This document shows, piece after piece, positions 1-6,125 of a DNA stretch of 8,032 bases. Position 1 is the stretch's first letter. Each line of letters opens with the position of its first letter. The notes beneath the pieces are model-generated. The model had not been told where the DNA came from and made no database searches. It saw only the letters and a program-made list of their open reading frames with translations. The position numbers and the translations under genes were made by a program. This stretch comes from Acinetobacter sp. (GTDB lineage Bacteria; Pseudomonadota; Gammaproteobacteria; Pseudomonadales; Moraxellaceae). The stretch spans positions 8,407 through 16,438 of the forward strand of contig JAUNHS010000032.1 in assembly GCA_030523805.1 (NCBI GenBank), in the 5' to 3' direction.

Positions 1-48
1 TAAAATTGTTGGTTATATAAAAATAGAAATTCGGTCATTGGGGGCAAT

Positions 49-705
49 ATGTGGGCAGTGTTGGCATTGGGTGTCGCAGAGCGAGTGATTAATCAAATCA
101 TTGATTTAGATATGATTGCACGAGAACAACTCAATGAATTGCAAGGGCAATGTTTGCGTGTACAATTAGATGTGCCGATGTTGTCGGTAGATGTGATGTT
201 TGATTTTGACAAAGTACGCCTTGCACCGACGGCAACAGGGCAGGCGACTCGTCCGTCAATTTTTGAGCAACGCCCTTTTGATGAAGCCACCTTGCCACAA
301 TCGGCAACAGCAACTTTGCGTGTGGCAAATGTGGTGGCATTGTGCAAATTATTGCTGAGCCGTGAGCCGGAAATTGGCAATATTCCTGTACAAGGCGATT
401 ATCATTTGTTATTGAATTTAAAGCAGATTATTCAACACTGTGAGTTGGATATTGCAAGTGCGATTTCGCCTTATGTTGGAGCGAAAGTGGCACATGAATT
501 GGCACGTTTGCAGCTTGCACCACAATATGTATGGCAACAATGCCAAAACCAAGCCTATGCTGTGCAAGATTATTTAAAAGAAGACAGTCAATTATTTGCT
601 CCACGTTGGCAGTTAAGCAAAAGCCAACAGCAATTACGCCAGCTCAATCAAGAAATTGATCGTTTAGAAGCCAAAATCCAACAATTACAACAACAGATGG
701 CGTGA
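49..705 (+). CDS. ubiJ: Ubiquinone biosynthesis accessory factor UbiJ (SCP2 domain protein)
   Basis: The 218-residue product fits UbiJ, the lipid-binding scaffold of the soluble Ubi complex that helps the hydroxylases and methyltransferases act on the hydrophobic ubiquinone precursor (E. coli UbiJ is 201 aa). Visible features: an N-terminal amphipathic start (MWAVLALGVAERVINQI), an SCP2-like region over about residues 20-130, and the conserved segment VQGDYHLLLNL (114-124) followed by a D-x-A...SPYVG-x-x-A stretch (134-148). The latter parallels the VQGD...APYTGDIA segment of E. coli UbiJ. A Gln/Leu-rich coiled coil occupies about 188-218, as in the family. The start is the ATG at 49, behind a G-rich tract (40-44); the frame is closed upstream by TAA at 1-3. 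The stop overlaps ubiB by four bases, which implies translational coupling. In many gammaproteobacteria ubiE lies just upstream; that part is outside the window. Family assignment comes from sequence resemblance and the ubiB neighbour. Confidence 0.87.
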   Translation: MWAVLALGVAERVINQIIDLDMIAREQLNELQGQCLRVQLDVPMLSVDVMFDFDKVRLAPTATGQATRPSIFEQRPFDEATLPQSATATLRVANVVALCKLLLSREPEIGNIPVQGDYHLLLNLKQIIQHCELDIASAISPYVGAKVAHELARLQLAPQYVWQQCQNQAYAVQDYLKEDSQLFAPRWQLSKSQQQLRQLNQEIDRLEAKIQQLQQQMA

Positions 706-2336
706 GTGATAATCCAATGATTTCGTCTATTTCCCGATTATTAGAATTATGGCGTATTGCGGCACATTATCGCTTGGATACGCTCTTTAACCAAGAAGAA
801 TTGCCACCGAAAGCACGTTATTTATTATCGCTGATTCGCTTGCACCCTGCAGCAAAAATTAAAACAGAAAAGCATAATCCGTTAAAATTAAAATGTGCTT
901 TGGAAGATATGGGGCCATTAGCGATTAAATTGGGGCAATTGCTTTCAACTCGCCGTGATTTAATTGCACCTGAAATTTTATCGCAACTTGCTTTATTGCA
1001 AGACCAAGTGAAACCGTTTGATGTTGCTATTGCCAAGCAACGTATTAGCCAATCACTCAAGGCAGATTTGCATACCTTATTTGCTCGGTTTGATGATGAA
1101 CCGTTAGCCGCTGCATCTATCGCACAAGTGCATACCGCACAGTTGCACGATGGGCGAGAAGTGATTGTAAAAGTTACACGCCCAGATATTCGCCAGCAGC
1201 TTATTCAAGATTTTAATATTATTGCTCGCTTGGGGCATTTTTTAGAACAACGTTTGGAAGCAGCTCGGGCATTGCACCTGTCGGAAATTATTGAAGATTA
1301 TCGTGCCACCATTTTAAATGAGCTAGATTTAACACTAGAAGCTGATAATACACGTCGTATGCGACATTATTTTACAGGCTCAACCATGATGTATGTGCCT
1401 GAAATTTATATGGATAGTCGTGATGTGATGGTGGCAGAACGCATTACAGGCGTACCCATTTCCGATACAGCAACTTTTGAACGTTTAGGCATGGATCGTG
1501 CGGATTTGGCAGAAAAAGGTTTAACCATTTTCTTTACGCAAGTGTTCCGTGATAACTTTTTCCATGCCGATATGCACCCTGGCAATGTGTTTGTAGAAAC
1601 GACCAATCCGAGCCAGCCACGTTATATTGCTTTAGATTGTGCCATTATGGGGGAATTGTCTAAACATGACCAAATGACAGTGGCTCGTATGCTGTTAGCG
1701 GTGATGAATAGCAATTTTATGCAGCTCATTCAAGTGGTGCATCAAGCAGGATGGATTCGCCCCGATACCGACCAAGACGCACTAGCAAGAGAAATGCGAC
1801 GTACCGTTGGGCCAATGGTGTCTAAACCGATGGATCAGCTTGATTTTGCAGGTATTTTATTGCAAGTGATGGACGTGGCACGTCGTTTCCGTTTAGAAAT
1901 TCCACCACAACTGATGTTATTATTAAAAACATTGGTACACGTTGAAGGTTTGGGGACTGATTTATATCCACAGCTTGATATTTGGAAATTGGCTAAACCA
2001 ATTTTGACTGAGTGGATTAAGCAACAAATGCACCCTGTGAAAAACTTGAAAGACTTGGGGCAGCAAATTCCAGATTTATTGCTTGGTATGCACGATATTC
2101 CAACGCTAATGATTGATAGTTTAAATGGTTTGAAAAATCAAACAGCTTGGCAGGACAAACAACACCGAGAATTGCAAGCCTTGCGTTTACAAATGCAAAT
2201 GCAACAACGTCGTAATTGGATTTTTGGTACATTGATTGCCTTGAGTTTGTGCCTAGCGATGATGACAGCGTGGTATTTCTCGGTATTTTTCTTCATATTA
2301 GCCATTATTTTTGCTGTATGGCGTTTAATGAAATAA
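702..2336 (+). CDS. ubiB: Ubiquinone biosynthesis regulatory protein kinase-like UbiB (ABC1/COQ8 family)
   Basis: The product has 544 residues (E. coli UbiB 546) and is an atypical kinase-fold ATPase needed for aerobic ubiquinone synthesis. Family landmarks are all present: the KxGQ motif (K76-L-G-Q79) followed by LSTRRDL, the Ala-rich nucleotide loop AAASIAQVH (136-144), the ATP-site Lys K157, the ExD motif (E207-L-D209), the catalytic-loop HADMHPGN (288-295, D290 and N295), and the metal-binding Asp D312. After that Asp the sequence reads DCAI, whereas E. coli has DCGI. The C-terminus (about 504-544) carries two hydrophobic helices that should anchor the protein in the inner membrane. The start is taken as GTG at 702, inside the ubiJ stop (GTGA overlap). 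An in-frame ATG at 717 (MISSISRLLELW) is a plausible alternative that would shorten the protein by 5 residues. It is probably co-transcribed with ubiJ. Confidence 0.95.
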   Translation: MSDNPMISSISRLLELWRIAAHYRLDTLFNQEELPPKARYLLSLIRLHPAAKIKTEKHNPLKLKCALEDMGPLAIKLGQLLSTRRDLIAPEILSQLALLQDQVKPFDVAIAKQRISQSLKADLHTLFARFDDEPLAAASIAQVHTAQLHDGREVIVKVTRPDIRQQLIQDFNIIARLGHFLEQRLEAARALHLSEIIEDYRATILNELDLTLEADNTRRMRHYFTGSTMMYVPEIYMDSRDVMVAERITGVPISDTATFERLGMDRADLAEKGLTIFFTQVFRDNFFHADMHPGNVFVETTNPSQPRYIALDCAIMGELSKHDQMTVARMLLAVMNSNFMQLIQVVHQAGWIRPDTDQDALAREMRRTVGPMVSKPMDQLDFAGILLQVMDVARRFRLEIPPQLMLLLKTLVHVEGLGTDLYPQLDIWKLAKPILTEWIKQQMHPVKNLKDLGQQIPDLLLGMHDIPTLMIDSLNGLKNQTAWQDKQHRELQALRLQMQMQQRRNWIFGTLIALSLCLAMMTAWYFSVFFFILAIIFAVWRLMK

Positions 2337-2377
2337 TTGATTTTTAATCACTTTTTGAACAATTCGGAGATGTAAAA

Positions 2378-2716
2378 ATGACACATCAAATTGCTTTTGC
2401 AGGACAAATTGCTCCAGAACATATTGCCCAAGTGGTAGAGCAGGGCTATAAATCTATTATTTGTAATCGCCCAGATTTTGAAGGTGGTGCAGAGCAACCG
2501 ACCAGTCAAGATATTCAAACTGCGGCAGAGCAAGCAGGTTTGAGCTATGTACATCAACCTGTCGTTGCAGGGCAAATCAGCGAAAAAGATGTACAGCAAT
2601 TTGCTGAGCATTACAACGCTTTGCCAAAACCTGTATTGGTCTTTTGCCGTACGGGCAATCGCTCAAATAATTTGTATCAACTTGCGGTGCAAATGGATTT
2701 GTTAGATGATGAATAA
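2378..2716 (+). CDS. TIGR01244/DUF442 family rhodanese- or phosphatase-like protein
   Basis: A 112-residue cytoplasmic protein with no signal peptide. It matches the small family found alone or at the N-terminus of Blh (beta-lactamase hydrolase-like) proteins, often annotated as a sulfur transferase. Diagnostic features: an N-terminal AGQIAPEHI segment, then GYKSIICNRPDFEG (24-37), and a C-terminal active-site loop VLVFCRTGNRSNNLY in which Cys and Arg are separated by four residues (C-R-T-G-N-R). This six-residue loop matches rhodaneses better than tyrosine phosphatases, whose loop is Cx5R. The substrate is unknown. The ATG at 2378 is preceded by a good ribosome-binding site, GGAGA at 2366-2370. 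It lies 41 bp after ubiB on the same strand with no convincing terminator between, so read-through from ubiJ-ubiB is possible. It ends just before a strong terminator hairpin. Confidence 0.85.
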   Translation: MTHQIAFAGQIAPEHIAQVVEQGYKSIICNRPDFEGGAEQPTSQDIQTAAEQAGLSYVHQPVVAGQISEKDVQQFAEHYNALPKPVLVFCRTGNRSNNLYQLAVQMDLLDDE

Positions 2717-2741
2717 ATCATCATTTCATCATACAAACATA

Positions 2742-2773
2742 AAAAAAGGAAATCAGTGATGATTTCCTTTTTT
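2742..2773. terminator. Bidirectional intrinsic terminator between convergent genes
   Basis: A perfect 14-bp inverted repeat (2742-2755 and 2760-2773) with a four-base GTGA loop. The left arm starts with six A and the right arm ends with six T, so transcripts from either side end in a hairpin plus U-tract. It sits 25 bp after the TIGR01244 gene stop (+) and 29 bp after the end of the AhpD-like gene (-), and so can serve both. Confidence 0.9.
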
Positions 2774-2802
2774 GTATTTTGTATAAAATTGCTGTGAGCA
2801 AA

Positions 2803-3351
2803 TTATGGTGCGAAATCTTTTAATTCGTCATTGATTTCAGTTTGAGCAACGTTATTTGCATAGTTACACAAAGTCGCCAAAGCCACACCTAATACTACAT
2901 CTAAAATATTTTGGTCGTTGTAGCCAACTGCTTTCATTGCTTGTACAGCTTCGTCAGACACTTTACCACGTTGGTCAATCAACTGCATAGTGAATTGAGC
3001 CAAGGTTTGGTATTTTTCATTGTCGTCAATGCTGGTACGATTACGTAAAGCAGTCAATACATTTTCAGGCATTTTCAATAGTTTAGTTGCAATTTTAGTA
3101 TGACCAGCCACACAGAAATCACAGCCATTGTGTGCAGCAGCAGTGATTTGAATCACTTCAATTTCTTCTTTGCTCAAGCTGCTTGCAGCGTTTAATTTAC
3201 CAACTTCTTGGTACATTGCCAATGCTTGTGGAGAGTTTGCCAACACACCAATTAAGTTTGGAATAAAGCCATTGTTTTTCAATACCGTTTCTACACGGGC
3301 TTTAGATTCTTCAGGAGCAGTTTCTATACTGTGTACAGTTAAACGATTCAT
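2803..3351 (-). CDS. Carboxymuconolactone decarboxylase/AhpD-like family protein
   Basis: A 182-residue, mostly helical protein of the CMD/AhpD superfamily (peroxidase-related or alkylhydroperoxidase-like). The active-site signature is clear: CDFC followed by VAGH gives C77-x2-C80-x3-H84, with E65 twelve residues before the first Cys, the same spacing as the Glu and CxxC of mycobacterial AhpD. The extra AhpD His inside the CxxC is replaced by Phe79. The tail (NYANNVAQTEIND) also resembles this superfamily. The likely role is thiol-based peroxide reduction or another redox reaction; true carboxymuconolactone decarboxylase activity is not supported, since no protocatechuate pathway genes are near. 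The ATG at 3351 has only a weak upstream purine stretch (AGAG about 10 bases before it). It is on the same strand as trpS with a 179-bp gap and a possible own promoter, and converges with the TIGR01244 gene. Confidence 0.88.
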   Translation of the reverse strand: MNRLTVHSIETAPEESKARVETVLKNNGFIPNLIGVLANSPQALAMYQEVGKLNAASSLSKEEIEVIQITAAAHNGCDFCVAGHTKIATKLLKMPENVLTALRNRTSIDDNEKYQTLAQFTMQLIDQRGKVSDEAVQAMKAVGYNDQNILDVVLGVALATLCNYANNVAQTEINDELKDFAP

Positions 3352-3385
3352 CTTTTAATCTCTAAATCATAAAAAAGGTTGTTTG

Positions 3386-3391
3386 ATTATA
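3386..3391 (-). promoter_or_regulatory. Candidate -10 element for the AhpD-like gene
   Basis: On the minus strand this hexamer reads TATAAT, a perfect sigma-70 -10 consensus, about 35 bases upstream of the ATG at 3351. The hexamer at the usual 17-bp distance (TTATGC) is a poor -35 match, but an A-tract lies between the two. The very good -10 and suitable distance make a weak-to-moderate promoter plausible; a second contribution by read-through from trpS cannot be excluded. Confidence 0.45.
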
Positions 3392-3530
3392 TGCGATTTC
3401 ACTTTTTTGCATAAGGCTTTTAACGAGCATTTTGTTTTGCGAAATGTAAAAAGCAAATGCACTTTCATTAAATGTGAACGTCTATGGCATATTTCAAGGC
3501 GTATATGCAATAAATGTATGAAAAATACAC

Positions 3531-4538
3531 TTAAAAACGGAAATAACGCAAACCGTCTTTCACATCTTCCAAGGTTGCTTGTGTGATGATTTGGCATTTT
3601 TCCGTACCTTGCTTGAGTACGTCCATAATATAATCAGGGTCTTTTGCCAACTCTGCACGACGCTCACGGATTGGAGCAATTAACTCTTGCAATACGCCCG
3701 TTAAACGCTTTTTCACCGTACCATCGCCCAAACCACCACGGCGATAATGAGCTTTTAATTCTTCCACTTCTTCAGGATTTGGGTCAAACGCATCTAAATA
3801 AGTGAACACCACATTACCTTCCACTTGCCCTGGGTCTTCCACACGCAGATGATTTGGGTCGGTGTACATCGCATTTACCGCTTTTTTGATGTCGGCATCA
3901 GACGCATCTAACACAATGGTATTGCCGAGAGATTTAGACATTTTCGCCTTACCGTCAAACCCTGGTAAACGCCCCACATTAGATAATAGTGCTTGGCATT
4001 CAGGTAAAATATCACGCCCTGCTTGACGATTGACACGACGCACGATTTCATTGGTCTGTTCAATCATTGGAATTTGGTCTTCGCCCACAGGCACAACCGT
4101 TGCTTTAAATGCTGTAATATCAGCAGCTTGCGATACAGGGTAGCACAAAAAACCTGCAGGAATATCACGCTCAAAACCACGCAATTGAATTTCGGCTTTA
4201 ATGGTTGGATTGCGTTCCAAGCGTGCAAGCGTTACAAAATTTAAATAAATCATGGATAATTCATTTAACGCTGGCAAGCACGACTGCACGCAAATCGTGG
4301 TTTTACTTGGGTCAATGCCCACTGCCAAATAATCCAAAGCCACATTTAAAATATTATTACGCACCTTGTCTGGATTGTCGGCATTGTCGGTCAAGGCTTG
4401 CGTATCGGCTAAAAGTAAATGCTGATGATGGCTATCTTGCAAGCCCACACGAGAGCGTAAAGAGCCTACAAAATGCCCTAAATGTAGCTGACCTGTCGGA
4501 CGGTCGCCCGTGAGAATAATCGGTTTTTGCGTTGTCAT
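3531..4538 (-). CDS. trpS: Tryptophanyl-tRNA synthetase
   Basis: The 335-residue class I aminoacyl-tRNA synthetase charges tRNA-Trp in the cytoplasm. Visible motifs: the first nucleotide-binding signature TGQLHLGH (HLGH at 19-22), PVGEDQ (150-155) and KMSKS (199-203) preceded by GFDGKA. Conserved Trp-site surroundings include AADITAFKATVVPVGEDQ. It belongs to the shorter GDRPTGQLHLGH subtype and diverges strongly from E. coli TrpS, which reads SGELTIGN at the first motif. The reading frame opens at a TTG at 4550, but ATG at 4538 (MTTQKPIILTGDRPTG) fits the family N-terminus better and has a weak GGA about 7 bases upstream, so that start is used. It is divergent from the porin gene. No convincing terminator follows its stop at 3531. 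Confidence 0.96.
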   Translation of the reverse strand: MTTQKPIILTGDRPTGQLHLGHFVGSLRSRVGLQDSHHQHLLLADTQALTDNADNPDKVRNNILNVALDYLAVGIDPSKTTICVQSCLPALNELSMIYLNFVTLARLERNPTIKAEIQLRGFERDIPAGFLCYPVSQAADITAFKATVVPVGEDQIPMIEQTNEIVRRVNRQAGRDILPECQALLSNVGRLPGFDGKAKMSKSLGNTIVLDASDADIKKAVNAMYTDPNHLRVEDPGQVEGNVVFTYLDAFDPNPEEVEELKAHYRRGGLGDGTVKKRLTGVLQELIAPIRERRAELAKDPDYIMDVLKQGTEKCQIITQATLEDVKDGLRYFRF

Positions 4539-4728
4539 TGTAAAATCCAATGTAAAATAAAGAATGATGGTTTTTATTGTAAGCGATAAGAATAGATAAA
4601 ACTTGTAAAAGTGAGTAAAAAAACAACAAACAAGGTGAAAAACTGTAATTTTTTTTGTTTTAAAGGCTAGTCAAATATAAAAAATTAGGTAATGATATGG
4701 ACAAGGACGGATTGATTAAGTAAGAAAA

Positions 4729-4772
4729 TGTCATGATTTTGTCATTGTTATGTCATTTTTCTGTAACATCAT
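4729..4772 (+). promoter_or_regulatory. Tandem Pho box (four 11-bp repeats) upstream of the porin gene
   Basis: Four units begin at 4729, 4740, 4751 and 4762, exactly 11 bp apart. The first three start with TGTCAT and the fourth with TGTAAC; each is followed by an AT-rich spacer (units TGTCATGATTT, TGTCATTGTTA, TGTCATTTTTC, TGTAACATCAT). PhoB binds direct repeats of TGTCA with 11-bp period, two per Pho box, so this reads as two abutting Pho boxes. The last unit lies where a -35 element would be, as is usual for PhoB-activated promoters that lack a consensus -35. The alternative is another OmpR-family response regulator with similar repeat geometry. Confidence 0.8.
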
Positions 4773-4777
4773 TCCAT

Positions 4778-4783
4778 TAAATT
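4778..4783 (+). promoter_or_regulatory. Candidate -10 element of the porin promoter
   Basis: TAAATT matches the sigma-70 -10 consensus at four of six positions and begins 16 bases after the first base of the last TGT repeat (4762). That is the distance I recall for the E. coli phoA promoter between its second repeat and TATAGT. Transcription would start near 4790, giving a short leader of about 27 bases to the ATG at 4817. Confidence 0.55.
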
Positions 4784-4816
4784 AGGTTTATCTCTTAACA
4801 AACAAGGAACTTGACC

Positions 4817-5920
4817 ATGAAGATTCAAACAACTTTAGCCGCAGCGATTGCTTTAAGCTTAGCAACAGTAGCCCAAGCCGCACCGACTGTATATGGTGCT
4901 TTGGATGCCAGCGTAAACTATGTCCCTGAGAAAAATGCAACTACTGCAAATCGTGATGTAACAGAAATTACATCTAACAACTCATTTATTGGTGTAAAAG
5001 GTCAAGAAAAATTGAATGATCGCTTAGAAGCGGTGTATCAAATTGACTGGACATTGCACGCAGATGGTGAAAATACAGATTTTAGTAACCGTACACGTTT
5101 TATCGGTTTGAAAGATAAGCAATTAGGTACATTAAAAGTTGGTCAGCAAGATACACCATTGAAGTTACTTTCTTCTGCTGTAGATTTGTTCAATAACCGT
5201 TTGCTTAATACAGCAGATGTTCACGGTATTATGGGTGGTGAAAACCGAGTTTCTAACTCTATCGTGTATGAATCTCCAGCGATTGATGTCGGTGTAGGTA
5301 AGTTAAAAGTAAATGCTTTAACAGCGACAGGTGAAGCATCTGTAGATACAACAAGTACTTCTACTGGTAAAGTGAATGGTCGTGGTTTTGGTGATTCAAT
5401 CTCTACATCAGTCGTTTATACTCATGCGAATGATTTATTCTTAGTAGGTGCAGGTTATGATAAAGCAATGCCAAGCCGTTTAGCTGGTACAGCATTCTTG
5501 AACGCTTCAAATCGTGCGACTACAACACCAAGTGCAACAACTGAAAGTAACTTATTCCGTTTGACTGGTCGTGTAAATATTCCTGATTCAGGTGTATCTG
5601 TTGTTGGTTTATTCCAAACAGGTGAGCCAACAAGCGATACGCATGCGATTGATAAATCAACAGGTTTCTTAGTGGGTGCGACTTATACTGTACCACAAGC
5701 AAAAGCATGGACAGCAAAAGCGACGTATAGCCAAAATACAACGAGCTTTAAAGCAGCAACAACTGCTGATTTTAAAGCAGAGCAATTTATTGGTGGTGTA
5801 GATTACGCATTCAATAAACAAGCGAAAGTGTATGGTCAAGCAGGTTACTTAACAGTGAAGCAAGGCACAGCAAAAGACAAACAACCTGTAGCTAGCGTAG
5901 GTGTAGAATATAAATTCTAA
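4817..5920 (+). CDS. Outer-membrane general porin (Neisseria/Burkholderia-type Porin_4 family)
   Basis: The 367-residue precursor has a clear Sec signal peptide (MKIQTTLAAAIALSLATVAQA, residues 1-21, cleavage after AQA). The mature start APTVYGALDASVNY is typical of 16-stranded trimeric porins, and SFIGVKGQEKLNDRLEAVYQ (56-75) matches the conserved early strands. A long segment around 118-148 (DLFNNRLL...MGGENRVSNS) is the likely constriction loop L3. The protein ends in VEYKF, with the terminal Phe of the BAM-recognition beta-signal. It contains no cysteine. The frame extends to TTG at 4811, but ATG at 4817 has AAGGA at 4804-4808 with good spacing and is used. Codons are those of a well-expressed gene (GGT, CGT, GTA prominent). 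The upstream tandem Pho box suggests induction by phosphate limitation, so anion or phosphate uptake is the inferred role; substrate specificity cannot be read from the sequence. Confidence 0.9.
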   Translation: MKIQTTLAAAIALSLATVAQAAPTVYGALDASVNYVPEKNATTANRDVTEITSNNSFIGVKGQEKLNDRLEAVYQIDWTLHADGENTDFSNRTRFIGLKDKQLGTLKVGQQDTPLKLLSSAVDLFNNRLLNTADVHGIMGGENRVSNSIVYESPAIDVGVGKLKVNALTATGEASVDTTSTSTGKVNGRGFGDSISTSVVYTHANDLFLVGAGYDKAMPSRLAGTAFLNASNRATTTPSATTESNLFRLTGRVNIPDSGVSVVGLFQTGEPTSDTHAIDKSTGFLVGATYTVPQAKAWTAKATYSQNTTSFKAATTADFKAEQFIGGVDYAFNKQAKVYGQAGYLTVKQGTAKDKQPVASVGVEYKF

Positions 5921-5941
5921 TCTCGCAAAGAATTGTGATAA

Positions 5942-5959
5942 ATGGCGATAAAACGCCAT
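5942..5959 (+). other. Small hairpin in the porin 3' untranslated region
   Basis: ATGGCG (5942-5947) and CGCCAT (5954-5959) form a perfect 6-bp GC-containing stem with a six-base ATAAAA loop, 21 bases after the porin stop. No T-run follows, so it is unlikely to terminate by itself. It could protect the porin mRNA 3' end or assist the terminator that follows. Confidence 0.5.
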
Positions 5960-5970
5960 AATCCAAGCTG

Positions 5971-6011
5971 AAAAAATTGTATCTTGACGCAAGTTGGGGT
6001 ACAATTTTTTT
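5971..6011 (+). terminator. Intrinsic terminator of the porin gene
   Basis: An 11-bp perfect stem (5971-5981 with 6000-6010) has six A on its left arm and TACAATTTTTT on its right, giving a run of seven T to 6011. The 18-base loop contains a further small stem (CTTG 5983-5986 with CAAG 5990-5993). It separates the porin from the pheA promoter region. The outer stem is AT-rich and the loop long, so some read-through is possible. Confidence 0.7.
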
Positions 6012-6028
6012 ATTCTTGTAAAAGGGTA

Positions 6029-6056
6029 AATATCACACTTACAAGCGTGTTATATT
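6029..6056 (+). promoter_or_regulatory. pheA promoter: extended -10 overlapped by an inverted repeat
   Basis: TGT followed by TATATT (6048-6056) is an extended -10 element (TG at 6048-6049, hexamer 6051-6056, five of six consensus bases). No good -35 is found, which is typical of extended -10 promoters. The element forms the right arm of a dyad: AATATCACAC (6029-6038) and GTGTTATATT (6047-6056) are complementary at nine of ten positions around an 8-base centre. A repressor bound here would block RNA polymerase. The predicted start is near 6063, with a leader of about 60 bases. No leader peptide rich in Phe or Tyr was seen in that leader. Confidence 0.45.
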
Positions 6057-6125
6057 GCTGAAAAGTGGTGAGATATTTATTCAACCCAATTTATTTATTT
6101 GTGCTTAATCATGAAAGGTGAACAA

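Noticed and set aside
1..48. TAA at 1-3 as the stop of an upstream gene
   Set aside because: It is the first codon in view and nothing before it is available; it only shows that the ubiJ frame is closed upstream.
2338..2357. Small hairpin (TGATT/AATCA) plus T-run after ubiB
   Set aside because: Only a 5-bp AT-rich stem with a 3-base loop; too weak to call a terminator.
3487..3508. GCATAT...ATATGC inverted repeat between trpS and the AhpD-like gene
   Set aside because: Six-base arms with a 10-base centre in AT-rich DNA are expected by chance, and no OxyR-like spacing was found.
3352..3530. Possible gene in the 179-bp gap between the AhpD-like gene and trpS
   Set aside because: Open frames there run into the neighbouring genes antisense, with no ribosome-binding site and no recognisable protein; only the candidate -10 was kept.
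4539..4550. TTG start that would add four residues to TrpS
   Set aside because: The ATG at 4538 matches the family N-terminus and the upstream residues are not conserved in form.
4576..4674. Possible trpS promoters on the minus strand (TACAAT at 4581-4576; TTGACT at 4674-4669)
   Set aside because: Neither hexamer has a credible partner at 16-18 bp, so no specific promoter can be called, although one must exist in this region.
4697..4723. Tiny open frame (ATG to TAA, 8 codons) in the trpS-porin intergenic region
   Set aside because: No ribosome-binding site at good spacing, lies upstream of the Pho-box promoter, and is of a length expected by chance.
4811..4816. TTG start that would add two residues to the porin
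   Set aside because: ATG at 4817 has the better-spaced AAGGA and directly gives a standard signal peptide.
6057..6125. Attenuator or leader peptide before pheA
   Set aside because: No short frame rich in Phe or Tyr codons and no alternative terminator hairpin is visible after the predicted start site.
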